Assembly: GCA_964418595.1 (NCBI GenBank)
Contig: CAYQMF010000004.1
Span: forward strand, 1-64,000
Length of the DNA: 64,000 nucleotides
Source of the DNA: CAYQMF01 sp964418595
GTDB lineage: Bacteria > Planctomycetota > UBA1135 > UBA2386
Reading direction: 5' to 3'
Shown: one piece after another, positions 49,994 to 58,113 of the stretch
How the letters are laid out: every line of letters starts with the position of its first letter
How positions within the stretch are numbered: position 1 is the stretch's first letter
Translations under genes and position numbers: made by a program
The notes under the pieces: generated by a model
The model's input: only the letters and a program-made list of their open reading frames with translations
Databases searched by the model: none
What the model was told of the DNA's origin: nothing

Positions 49994-50713
49994 TCAGCGG
50001 CGCAGATCGAGAAGCCAGGGCGGCGGTTGCAACCGCGCGAGGGCCGGCGTGGAGAGATCGACCCAACGCGCGGCGCGGTCGAGCACACCGCTGTCGGCCG
50101 TGGCGATCACGGCATCGGCGGCGAGGAGAGCGCGGTCGGCGCCGTCGTGCAGTTCGACGCTGCATGCCGGCAGCCGCGTCCTCGCTGCGGCCCGGATCGA
50201 CGTGGCGAGGCGGCCGCTGTTGGCCACCGGGCGGTCGAGGACGATCGTCGTCCGCGCCGGGGCTGCAGCGGCCAGCAGTTCGAGCAGGATCGTCGTCGCG
50301 GTCTCGGTCTCCTGCACGCGCTTCCAGCTGCCGTGCATGCTGGCCAGGTCGCGCCGGCAGCCGTCCCGCGCCAGCAACACCACGCCTCCGGCCAGCGCCG
50401 CTTCGATCGTGGTGAGCACGTTGAAGCCATCGACCACGACCGCCGCGCCCGCCAGCGCACCGAGGGCGACCCGGGCGCTGCGGCGCGCTGTGCGCTGCGC
50501 ATCGCTGCACGCGCAGCGCCGCACGGCCACGCGTTGGCGCTGCGCGAGCCGGTACCGATCGCCCACGAGCTTGGTCGCCGCCACGTCGGGGTAGCCGCGC
50601 GACAACAGCCACGACAGGTCGCGCGTGGCGGTGCGCAGCGTAGCCACCCACCCGTCGGCGAAGAGGCTCGCATCCTCCGGGTGCGGGCCACGGTGCTGCC
50701 GGCGATCGGGCAT
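49994..50713 (-). CDS. DUF434/DUF5616-family protein
   Basis: 239 residues from ATG 50713; an upstream in-frame ATG at 50734 exists. The N-terminal third has the DUF434 pattern TATRDLSWLLSRGYPDVAATKLVGDRYRLAQRQRVAVRR, followed by a DUF5616-like domain: AAVVVDGFNVLTTIEAALAGGVVLLARDGCRRDLASMHGSWKRV, VLDRPVANSGRLATSIR and DSGVLDRAARWVDL. Proteins of this type occur across bacteria and archaea without an assigned reaction. The start choice is supported by TAGCCT 7 nt upstream. Confidence 0.85.
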   Translation of the reverse strand: MPDRRQHRGPHPEDASLFADGWVATLRTATRDLSWLLSRGYPDVAATKLVGDRYRLAQRQRVAVRRCACSDAQRTARRSARVALGALAGAAVVVDGFNVLTTIEAALAGGVVLLARDGCRRDLASMHGSWKRVQETETATTILLELLAAAAPARTTIVLDRPVANSGRLATSIRAAARTRLPACSVELHDGADRALLAADAVIATADSGVLDRAARWVDLSTPALARLQPPPWLLDLRR

Positions 50714-50720
50714 CGGGCGC

Positions 50721-50726
50721 AGGCTA
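50721..50726 (-). promoter_or_regulatory. TAGCCT -10-like box, near-leaderless start of the DUF434 gene
   Basis: Minus-strand TAGCCT (50726 to 50721), then GCGCCCG, then ATG 50713. The alternative upstream ATG 50734 would lie before the promoter box, which argues against it. Confidence 0.5.
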
Positions 50727-50768
50727 CCCGACATCCGACGGGCCTGCTGCTTCCGCGTTCATGGTCGG

Positions 50769-50774
50769 TAGCAT
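50769..50774 (+). promoter_or_regulatory. TAGCAT -10-like box for the asparaginase-like gene
   Basis: TAGCAT is followed by ten bases and ATG 50785; it disfavours the upstream in-frame ATG at 50761. Confidence 0.5.
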
Positions 50775-50784
50775 GGGTCGGGTC

Positions 50785-51747
50785 ATGTCGACCTCCCGCG
50801 CGGCTCTCCCCGTCATGCTGGCCCTGAGCGCCTGCGCGGGCGTGCCACCGACCGCGGCGACACCGTCGTTGCGCACACCGGCCGTGGCCCCGATCGCGAT
50901 CGCGACCTGGCCCTTCGGCAGCATAGCCAACGAGTTCGCGCTCGCGTCCTTCGCGGCGGGCGGCTCGCGCCTCGATGCGGTCGAGGCGGGCATCCGCGAG
51001 ATCGAGCGACGCAGCTCGGACGGCTCCGTCGGCCTGGGCGGGGGGCCGAACGCGGCGGGCTACCCGCAGCTCGACGCCTGCATCATGGATGGACCGGGGC
51101 ATCGCGCGGGGAGCGTCGCCGGCGTCGAGGGCATCGTGCACCCGATCACCGCGGCGCGGCGCGTGATGGAGCAGTCCAAGCACGTGATGTTGGTGGGGGA
51201 GGGCGCGCGTTGGTTCGCGCTCGAGCACGGCGTCGAATCGGTCGGCATCGACGACCTGCAGGCCAAGAAGGCCGCGTGGGTCGCGCGCGAGCGCAAGCCG
51301 GTGGATGGCACCGGCCACGACACCGTGGCGCTCCTGGTTCTCGACGCAGACGGTCATCTCGCCGGCGGCTGCTCCACGAGCGGTGCCGGCGGCAAGCTGC
51401 CGGGCCGCGTCGGCGACTCGCCGATCCTGGGCTGCGGTCTCTACGTCGACGACGAGGTCGGCGCCGCGGGCGCCACCGGCCTCGGCGAGAACGTCATGCG
51501 CTACTGCGCGACGTTCCTCATCGTCGAGCTGATGCGGCAGGGCATGGCGCCGCAGCAGGCGTGCGAGGAAGTCGTGCACCGCATCGCGAGCGCCGACCCG
51601 CGCGGGTATGCGCTGAGCATCTGCTTCATCGCCCTCGACAAACAGGGTCGCTACGGAGCGGCGGCGTCCAACCAGCGCTTTCCCTTCGCGGTGGCGACGA
51701 AGGACAAGAGCGAAGTCCTGAGGGTCGAACGCGTGCGGCCGCGGTAG
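50785..51747 (+). CDS. N4-(beta-N-acetylglucosaminyl)-asparaginase / isoaspartyl peptidase-like lipoprotein
   Basis: 320 residues. MLALSACAG forms a lipoprotein signal (LSAC, Cys17). The Ntn-hydrolase fold is recognisable from SRLDAVEAGIREIERRSSDGSVGLGGGPN, LDACIMDGPGHRAGSVAGVEGI and the autoprocessing nucleophile Thr180 in GTGHDTVALLVLDADGHLAGGCSTSG. This is the glycosylasparaginase (family 2 asparaginase) arrangement, in which cleavage before the Thr creates the active enzyme. Exported versions may remove Asn-linked glycan remnants from glycoproteins, but the substrate here is inferred. Confidence 0.9.
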   Translation: MSTSRAALPVMLALSACAGVPPTAATPSLRTPAVAPIAIATWPFGSIANEFALASFAAGGSRLDAVEAGIREIERRSSDGSVGLGGGPNAAGYPQLDACIMDGPGHRAGSVAGVEGIVHPITAARRVMEQSKHVMLVGEGARWFALEHGVESVGIDDLQAKKAAWVARERKPVDGTGHDTVALLVLDADGHLAGGCSTSGAGGKLPGRVGDSPILGCGLYVDDEVGAAGATGLGENVMRYCATFLIVELMRQGMAPQQACEEVVHRIASADPRGYALSICFIALDKQGRYGAAASNQRFPFAVATKDKSEVLRVERVRPR

Positions 51748-51798
51748 CCGGGATGGGGCGGCGCTGTCACGGCCGATGCCCAGGTCGAGGCCACCACC

Positions 51799-53586
51799 TC
51801 ACTTCGGCGTGCGGCCGAGCGCCTGCGCGTAGCCGTCGCGATGCCGGCGCAACAGGTCGACGAAGGCGTGCTCGCCCGCCTCGATCGCGCGCGCAAGGGC
51901 GAGCTCGGCGGTTGCGAGTGCGGCCTCGATGTCGCCGGTGGCGGCGAGCGCCATGCCGTAGGTGTGCAGGAAGGACGCGTTGCGACTCTCGGCGGCGTCG
52001 ACCGCTGCCTTGGCGAGGTCGCGCGCACGCGCGGCCGAGGCGGGATCCTCGCGCCGGAACACCACGAGCAGCCACGCGAGCCGATGCCGGAGCCGGGGCG
52101 ACTCGGGATCGAGCACCAGGGCCCGCTCGAGACAGCCGATCGCGTCGTCGCCGTGGCCGCTGCGATGCAGGTACGTCGACAGCTCGAAGAGCGTGTCGAC
52201 ATCGGCGTGCAGGTCGAGCGCCCGACGTGCATGCGTCTCCGCGAGTTCGCTGCGGCCCTGGTGCTGGTGCAGGGTCGCGAGCATGGCGTGTACGCGCGCG
52301 CTCTCCTGGCCGACCCACGTCAGCCGCCGCGCGGCGGCTTCCACCCGGTTCGCGTCACCGGCGGCGAGCGCCTGCTGCACGCCCCTCGCCTGCTCGTAGG
52401 TGCTGAGACACCACACGCCGACCGACAGGATCCCGGCGCCCCACACGAGCTTCGCGCGCCACGCCGTTCCGGGCTCGGGCACGGGGTCTTCGCCTTCCCC
52501 GCGCAGCAGCGCGCGCGCGATTCCGCCGTCGCGCAGCTTCCAGATCGCGCCGTCGAGCACGAAGTGGTGGACGTTCACCACCGACGCGATGAGTAGTCCC
52601 AGGCCCGCGTCGTACGGGATGGTGCCGAGCGCGGCGGGCGAGAAGAGCAGCGCCGGCACGACCCAGATCGAAGCACCGCTCAACAGCGCCTTGGCGCCCC
52701 AGACGGCGCCGGAGGTCGCGCCCCGCGCGCGCGCGAAGTAGCGCGTGATCCACAGGTACTGGACCGAGTGCGCCATGGCGATCCACAGGAACGCGTAGGT
52801 CGAGTGCTCGGTCCCCAGCGGCTCGATGCCCTGCAGGACATGGAGGTGCCGTGCCAGCGCCGGCGCCGCGAACCACAGCGCCTGGCTGGCCGCCAGCGCC
52901 AGCGCCGGCAGCGTGCCCCGCAGACCGCCGCGCCGCAGCAGGGAGGCGAAGGCCATCACCGACGCGATGGCGTAGGCGATGGCGAGACCCGGCATCGCGA
53001 TGCGCACGACCGCGGTCGGCAGGCCGAAGCGGACGAGGTCGTAGACCGCGCCTTCGTAGCTGCCCGGCGCCCAGGTGGTCGTCGAATCGTGCGCGTGCAG
53101 CATGACGGCGGTCAGCAGGAACGACAGCACGAACGAAGTCTGCAGCGCGCGCTGTGCGAGCGGCGTGACCTCGACGCCACGGCGGCGCAGGAACATGAGC
53201 GCGATCCCGTAGTTCTGGCCGGAGTAGTGCCAGGGACTCCAGGTCAGGTAGATCGTCACGAGGGCCGAGCCGAGCATGACGCTGCGCGTGCCGGCGACGA
53301 AGAGCAGGGCGAGGAACGCGGTCGCCAGCGTCGAGAAGACGAAGTAGCGCCGGCGGTCGGCGCGCTGTTCGTACGCGCGCAGCAGCGTGGCACCGTAGTG
53401 CGGGATCCCGGTCAGCAGCACGAGGAACGGGGTCCACGCCATGGGCAGGGCCTCGCGCAGCGCCGGTCCGGCGAGCGCCTGCGCGCCCAGTGCGAGCAAG
53501 GACACGAGCCCACACCCGAAGAGGAGGTCGGCTGGCGCGTGGAAGAGCCAGGGCCGCGGTACGGGAAGCGCGTATGCGCCGCTCAT
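51799..53586 (-). CDS. Multi-pass membrane protein with C-terminal TPR repeats, coupled to the adenylyl cyclase
   Basis: 595 residues whose ATG overlaps the stop of the cyclase gene (ATGA), so the pair is translationally coupled. About ten hydrophobic helices span residues 15-400 and carry conserved-looking His-rich loops: GIPHYGATLLRAYE, TWSPWHYSGQNYG, GTEHSTYAFLWIAMAHSVQYLW and VVNVHHFVLDGAIWKLRD. The last 180 residues are TPR repeats (ALAAGDANRVEAAARRL, SELAETHARRALDLHADVDTLFELSTYLHRSG, AIGCLERALVLDPESPRLRHRLAWLL). The histidine spacing recalls membrane di-iron or Brp/Blh-like proteins, but that is weak. I do not recognise the family. Confidence 0.8.
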   Translation of the reverse strand: MSGAYALPVPRPWLFHAPADLLFGCGLVSLLALGAQALAGPALREALPMAWTPFLVLLTGIPHYGATLLRAYEQRADRRRYFVFSTLATAFLALLFVAGTRSVMLGSALVTIYLTWSPWHYSGQNYGIALMFLRRRGVEVTPLAQRALQTSFVLSFLLTAVMLHAHDSTTTWAPGSYEGAVYDLVRFGLPTAVVRIAMPGLAIAYAIASVMAFASLLRRGGLRGTLPALALAASQALWFAAPALARHLHVLQGIEPLGTEHSTYAFLWIAMAHSVQYLWITRYFARARGATSGAVWGAKALLSGASIWVVPALLFSPAALGTIPYDAGLGLLIASVVNVHHFVLDGAIWKLRDGGIARALLRGEGEDPVPEPGTAWRAKLVWGAGILSVGVWCLSTYEQARGVQQALAAGDANRVEAAARRLTWVGQESARVHAMLATLHQHQGRSELAETHARRALDLHADVDTLFELSTYLHRSGHGDDAIGCLERALVLDPESPRLRHRLAWLLVVFRREDPASAARARDLAKAAVDAAESRNASFLHTYGMALAATGDIEAALATAELALARAIEAGEHAFVDLLRRHRDGYAQALGRTPK

Positions 53587-54962
53587 CTGCCCTTCTGGCT
53601 CTCCCAGAAGCTGCGCAGTTGGGCGACGCTCGGTCCGCCCTTGGTCTGGTCGACGGGGGAGACGTGGCCTTCTTCGAGCACGAAGCCGGTGCGTCCGAAC
53701 GTCGCCTCCGCCGCGCGCGCGACCCGCTGCACTTCGCTGCGCAGGTCGGCCTCGCTGCCGTCGCCCCACTTGGGGAAGGCGCCGCTCGGCAGCACGAGGC
53801 GCTCGCGGACCTCGTTCACGTCGGCGGTGTTGCCGATGGCCCGGAAGAAGCGGAGCTGCGAGTAACGGGCCTGCCAGCCGGTGGGGTCGCCCTTGCCGAA
53901 GCGCGCGTGCTTGATGCGGTTGGCGGCGTGCACCTCGAGCTGGTTGCGTGCCTTGACCCCCGCCTTCACGCCCGCGTCGTCGGGGAACTGCGCGGCCGCG
54001 TCGGCCATGTCCTCGATGCCGAGCGTCACGCCGGTCAGCCACTTGGGGTTGCGGATCACGAGATACCCGTGCAGCAGCAGGTCGTGCAGGATGCCGGGCA
54101 GCACGAGACGTGGGACCATGATCGGCGCCATCGGGCCCGGGCAGAACATGGCGAGGTAGCGGTCCATGGCCTGCGTGAAGCTCACGTTCTGTGCCTCGGC
54201 GCCGTGGTTGAACACCGGCTTGTCGGTCCGGTTGCACGCCTGGTTGAGCTGCGGGACGAACGCCGACGTGAAGCCCGACGCCGCGCTGCGGCCGTGTGCG
54301 TCCTTGATGCTGTGGATGTTGGTCTTGCCGCTGACGCGGCTGAGATGCGGCGCCACCATCCACATGTCGTAGTCGCCGGTCACCGGCGTGCCGTCGTAGC
54401 CCCACACCCACACCGGGGTGAGGACCTGGGGCTCGCGGCCCTGCGCCGCGGCGCGCCAGTACCAGAACACCTTCCCCGTCGTGATCTCCATCGCGAACGC
54501 GACGGCGGCGTTCTTGCCCGGGCAGTGGAAGTGGCGGTGCGTGCCCTTGCCCGGCACGTCGTCGCTCGGTCCGGGGTTGAGCTTCACGAGGTGCTCGAAG
54601 TGGCCCTGGCCGTCGAGACGCTCGAAGAGCCCGTTGCCCAGGTTCAGGTGGATGACCTGCGCCTTGCCGTGCGCGTGGAAGTGCTTGCCGCTGTCCGGTT
54701 GTCCCGACAACGCCTTGGAGAAGGCCTGGTCGCACGGCACGAGCCCCGACGTCAGTCCCCAGTCGGAGCTCTTGTCGTGCACATCCATGCTCTTGGTCGC
54801 GAACCCTGCGGCGATGAGGCGCATGGTCGGCACGGTGGACGGCCGCAGGAACAGGAAGGCGTTCGCCGCGCGACACGCGCCGTGGATGGCCGTGATGTGG
54901 TGATCGACCACGCCGCAGGTCGCGGGCGTGGCGGTGGTGAACTTGGACGCGTCGACGGGCAT
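53583..54962 (-). CDS. CyaA/edema-factor-type (class II) nucleotidyl cyclase domain protein
   Basis: 459 residues from ATG 54962. The first 290 match the anthrax edema factor/Bordetella CyaA catalytic domain: Arg40, then LIAAGFATK with Lys57, VHDKSSDWGL with Lys64, GDYDMWMVAPHLSR with Asp197 and Asp199, and NHGAEAQN with His253 and Asn259. These correspond to CyaA Arg41, Lys58, Lys65, Asp188, Asp190, His298 and Asn304. It should make cAMP (or another cyclic nucleotide) from NTP. There is no signal peptide or toxin-delivery domain, and no obvious calmodulin-type activator region. The C-terminal 170 residues are novel. Its stop overlaps the membrane-TPR gene. cGMP/cUMP activity, as for ExoY, is possible. 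Confidence 0.82.
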   Translation of the reverse strand: MPVDASKFTTATPATCGVVDHHITAIHGACRAANAFLFLRPSTVPTMRLIAAGFATKSMDVHDKSSDWGLTSGLVPCDQAFSKALSGQPDSGKHFHAHGKAQVIHLNLGNGLFERLDGQGHFEHLVKLNPGPSDDVPGKGTHRHFHCPGKNAAVAFAMEITTGKVFWYWRAAAQGREPQVLTPVWVWGYDGTPVTGDYDMWMVAPHLSRVSGKTNIHSIKDAHGRSAASGFTSAFVPQLNQACNRTDKPVFNHGAEAQNVSFTQAMDRYLAMFCPGPMAPIMVPRLVLPGILHDLLLHGYLVIRNPKWLTGVTLGIEDMADAAAQFPDDAGVKAGVKARNQLEVHAANRIKHARFGKGDPTGWQARYSQLRFFRAIGNTADVNEVRERLVLPSGAFPKWGDGSEADLRSEVQRVARAAEATFGRTGFVLEEGHVSPVDQTKGGPSVAQLRSFWESQKGR

Positions 54963-55018
54963 CGGGAACGAACCCGCTGGTGGCGGGGGAGACGACGGGT
55001 TGCGAGGACGGCGGCCGG

Positions 55019-55029
55019 TAGCGTAGCGT
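55019..55029 (+). promoter_or_regulatory. Tandem TAGCGT boxes between divergent genes
   Basis: TAGCGTAGCGT contains two overlapping TAGnnT boxes; the second (55024-55029) is 7 nt before ATG 55037. Read on the minus strand it contains TACGCT (55025 to 55020), 57 nt before the cyclase ATG 54962, so the same bases may fire both ways. Confidence 0.45.
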
Positions 55030-55036
55030 CCGCCGC

Positions 55037-56911
55037 ATGATCTTCTCCGGATCGGACGTCGGGCGCGCCGCGCGCTTCCTCCTCGCACAATCCGCGGCGA
55101 TCGCGGGCTCCCTCTGCGCCCAGCAGGAGGCGGCGACCAGGACCGTGCCTGTGTTCGTCGACGGGCAGGCGCAGATCGTCCCGGGCTTCTCGGAGCCGGC
55201 CGATTGGATCCGCCAACGGCTCTGGGTCGAGGCGCCCTTCGACAGCGACGGCGATGGCATGCCCGATCGCCTGCACGTCGACGTCACGCGGCCGAAGCAG
55301 ACCGACACCGAGGGGTTGAAGGTGCCGGTGATCTACGAGACGAGCCCGTACTACGCGGGCACCGGCGGCACCGACAAGGAGGGCTTCTGGAACCCGGAGC
55401 ACGAGCTGGGTGCCAAGCCGCCGACGCGCAAGCACCTGCCGTCGATCCGCTACCGCGAGGATCGCAAGTCGATCTCGAACTCCGAGGTGCGCACCTGGGT
55501 GCCGCGCGGATTCGCGGTGGTGCACTCGGAGTCGCCGGGCACCGGGCTGTCGCAGGGTTGCCCGACCGTGGGCGGCGAGAACGAGGCGCTCGCGCCGAAG
55601 GCGGTGATCGACTGGCTCAACGGCCGCGCCAAGGGCTACACGGCGCCAGTGGGCGGCGAGCTGGTCGACGCCACGGGCTGGTGCACGGGCAAGGTGGGCA
55701 TGACCGGCACGTCGTACAACGGCACGCTGCCACTGGCGGCCGCGACCACGGGCGTGGACGGGCTGGAGGCGATCATCCCGGTCGCGCCCAACACCTCGTA
55801 CTACCACTACTACCGCAGCAACGGCCTCATCCGCCACCCAGGCGGCTACATGGGCGAGGACATCGACGTCCTGTACGAGTTCATCAACAGCGGCAACCCG
55901 GCGCGGCGCGACTACTGCAACAAGAAGGTCCGTGACGAGGAGATGGCCCGCCATCAGGATCGCCTCACCGGCGACTACAACGACTTCTGGGCCGGGCGCG
56001 ACTACGGCAACCAGCTCGGCAAGGTGAAGGCGGCGACCCTGATGTCGCACGCGTTCAACGACTGGAACGTGATGCCGGAGCACAGCGTGCGGATCTATGT
56101 GGCGCTCAAGCAGAAGGGCGTGCCGTGCATGGCCTTCTTCCATCAGGGTGGGCACGGCGGTCCGCCGCCGCTCGAGATGATGAACCGGTGGTTCACGCGC
56201 TACGTGTGCGGGATCGAGAACGGCGTCGAGAAGGACCCCCGCGGCTGGATCGTGCGCGAGGGCGATCCCCACACCAAGCCGACCGGGTACGACGACTTCC
56301 CCAACCCCGCGGCGAGTCCGGTCGTGCTGCATCCGCGTGCCGGCGGCAACAAGGTCGGCGACCTCGGCACCTCCGGGCCGTCCCCCAAGAAGCTCGAGAA
56401 GCTCGTCGACGATGCGTCGATCACCGGCGCGAAGCACGCGGCCGCGGAGCAGTCGGAACACCGCCTCCTGTACGCGACCCCGGCGCTGGTCGAACCCGTG
56501 CACATCTCCGGCACCGCGCGCCTCACCATCCGGTTGGCGTCGAGCAAGCCGGCGGCGAACCTGTCGGTGTGGCTCGTGTCGCTGCCGTGGAAGGCAGGCC
56601 GCGGGCCCGTGACCGACAACGTGATCACGCGCGGCTGGGCGGATCCGCAGAACCACGAGTCGCTCACCAAGAGCGCGCCGCTGGTGCCCGGCAAGGCCTA
56701 CGACCTGAGCTTCGACCTCCAGCCCGACGATCAGGTGATTCCGGTGGGCGCGCGTATCGGCCTGATGATCTTCTCGAGCGACCACGACTTCACCCTGTGG
56801 CCGGCGCCGGGCACGCAGCTCACGGTCGACCTCGCCGGCACGTCGCTGAGTCTGCCAGTGGTCGGTGGCACGGAGGTGTTCGAGCGCGCGGTCGGCGCCG
56901 GCAAGCGCTGA
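55037..56911 (+). CDS. Secreted X-Pro dipeptidyl-peptidase (CocE/NonD)-like alpha/beta hydrolase
   Basis: 624 residues with an N-terminal hydrophobic segment (FLLAQSAAIAGSLCAQ). The alpha/beta hydrolase domain shows the nucleophile Ser226 in GMTGTSYNGTLP (G-x-S-Y-x-G), an acid in HAFNDWNVMPEHS and the histidine in FFHQGGHGGPPP. The C-terminal jelly-roll (about 430-620) contains VDDASITG, HISGTARLTIRLASSKPAANLSVWLVSLPW and IPVGARIGLMIFSSDHDF, as in PepX/CocE enzymes. Typical reactions are Xaa-Pro dipeptide release or ester hydrolysis. Length and layout match Xaa-Pro dipeptidyl-peptidases. Divergent from the cyclase gene. Confidence 0.9.
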   Translation: MIFSGSDVGRAARFLLAQSAAIAGSLCAQQEAATRTVPVFVDGQAQIVPGFSEPADWIRQRLWVEAPFDSDGDGMPDRLHVDVTRPKQTDTEGLKVPVIYETSPYYAGTGGTDKEGFWNPEHELGAKPPTRKHLPSIRYREDRKSISNSEVRTWVPRGFAVVHSESPGTGLSQGCPTVGGENEALAPKAVIDWLNGRAKGYTAPVGGELVDATGWCTGKVGMTGTSYNGTLPLAAATTGVDGLEAIIPVAPNTSYYHYYRSNGLIRHPGGYMGEDIDVLYEFINSGNPARRDYCNKKVRDEEMARHQDRLTGDYNDFWAGRDYGNQLGKVKAATLMSHAFNDWNVMPEHSVRIYVALKQKGVPCMAFFHQGGHGGPPPLEMMNRWFTRYVCGIENGVEKDPRGWIVREGDPHTKPTGYDDFPNPAASPVVLHPRAGGNKVGDLGTSGPSPKKLEKLVDDASITGAKHAAAEQSEHRLLYATPALVEPVHISGTARLTIRLASSKPAANLSVWLVSLPWKAGRGPVTDNVITRGWADPQNHESLTKSAPLVPGKAYDLSFDLQPDDQVIPVGARIGLMIFSSDHDFTLWPAPGTQLTVDLAGTSLSLPVVGGTEVFERAVGAGKR

Positions 56912-57006
56912 TCCTCTGTCTCCGCGTTGCAACCCGTTGCGCGAGTCGGCCTTCTCGCGTCGCCGCGGTTGCGTCGCGCGTCGGCCTGCCGAGAATCGAT
57001 CCACCC

Positions 57007-58035
57007 ATGCCGACCCCCGCACCACGCACCTCCGTCTTCGGCTTCGGCGCCGCCCTGTTCGACCGTGCGCTGTTCGTCGAGCACCACCAGGGCGCCGGGT
57101 GGGGGGCGGCGACGATCGAACCGCGCGCCGCCGGCGACATGCCGATGGCGAGCGGCGCGGTGCAGTACGGCTTCTCGTGCTTCGAGGGGATGAAGGCGCT
57201 GCGCGGGCCGGACGGGGGCCTGCACCTGTTCCGGGTCGGCGATCACGCCGCGCGCATGCGCGCGAGTTGCGAGCGGCTGTGCCTGCCCGTGGTGCCGGAG
57301 GCGGACTTCGCGGAGTTCACGGCGCGGTTCGTGGACGCGGCGCGCGAGGTGGTGCCCCCGCACGGCGAGGGCGCGCTCTACCTGCGCCCGACCCTCGTCG
57401 GCTGCGAGGAGTTCCTCGGGATGCGCACGGCGCGGGTCCACAAGTTCGCGATCCTGGGTACGCCGGTCCCGGTGCCCGCGGGCAAGCCGTTGAAGCTCTG
57501 GGTCGAGCGGGAGTTCGTGCGCGCGGCGCCCGGGGGTGTCGGCGCCGCCAAGACCGGCGGGAACTACGCGGCGGGGATGCTCGGTGCGGAGCGCGCCAAG
57601 GCGCGGGGCTTCGATCAGGTGATCTGGCTCGACGCACCGGAGCGTCGCTTCCTGGCGGAGGCGGGGGTCATGAACGTGTTCGTCGTGATCGGCGACGAGG
57701 TGATCACGCCGCCGCTCGACGGCACGATCCTGGCGGGGATCACGCGTGCCTCGTGCATCACCCTCCTGCGTGCGGCTGGAGTCGTGGTCCACGAGCGGCC
57801 GGTTGCCGTCGAGGAACTGATGGCGGCGCACGGCCGCGGGGACCTGCGCGAGGTGTTCGGCACCGGCACGGCGGCCTGCGTGGCGCCGGTGGTCCGGATC
57901 GGCGGTGCGAACGAGGACCTGGAGCTGGCCGCCGGCCCGATAGCCCAACTGTTGCGCACGGCGTTGGGCGCGATCCAGGATGGCTCCGCACCCGACGTGC
58001 ACGGCTGGCGCCGGCGCGTCGACGGGCGCGGCTGA
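57007..58035 (+). CDS. ilvE: Branched-chain amino acid aminotransferase
   Basis: A 342-residue fold-type IV PLP enzyme transferring the amino group between branched-chain amino acids and 2-oxoglutarate. The PLP lysine is Lys182 in GAAKTGGNYAAGMLG, and the substrate loops QYGFSCFEGMKALRG, YLRPTLVGCEEFLGM, FLAEAGVMNVFVVIGDEVITPPLDGTILAGITR and EVFGTGTAACVAPV are typical of the eukaryotic-like (BCAT) group. The next gene downstream is an unrelated secreted protein. The start at ATG 57007 follows GAGAAT, a weak -10 variant. Confidence 0.95.
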   Translation: MPTPAPRTSVFGFGAALFDRALFVEHHQGAGWGAATIEPRAAGDMPMASGAVQYGFSCFEGMKALRGPDGGLHLFRVGDHAARMRASCERLCLPVVPEADFAEFTARFVDAAREVVPPHGEGALYLRPTLVGCEEFLGMRTARVHKFAILGTPVPVPAGKPLKLWVEREFVRAAPGGVGAAKTGGNYAAGMLGAERAKARGFDQVIWLDAPERRFLAEAGVMNVFVVIGDEVITPPLDGTILAGITRASCITLLRAAGVVVHERPVAVEELMAAHGRGDLREVFGTGTAACVAPVVRIGGANEDLELAAGPIAQLLRTALGAIQDGSAPDVHGWRRRVDGRG

Positions 58036-58072
58036 CGCGGAAGCGGGCCGACCCAGCCGACGGGACTTCGGT

Positions 58073-58078
58073 TAGCCT
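58073..58078 (+). promoter_or_regulatory. TAGCCT -10-like box for the LVIVD-repeat protein gene
   Basis: TAGCCT lies 35 nt before ATG 58114. It belongs to the window's TAGnnT class, here with a short leader; no ribosome binding site is obvious in that leader. Confidence 0.4.
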
Positions 58079-58113
58079 TCGCTGGCCTGCCCGCCTCTCC
58101 TCGCCGTCGTCCC

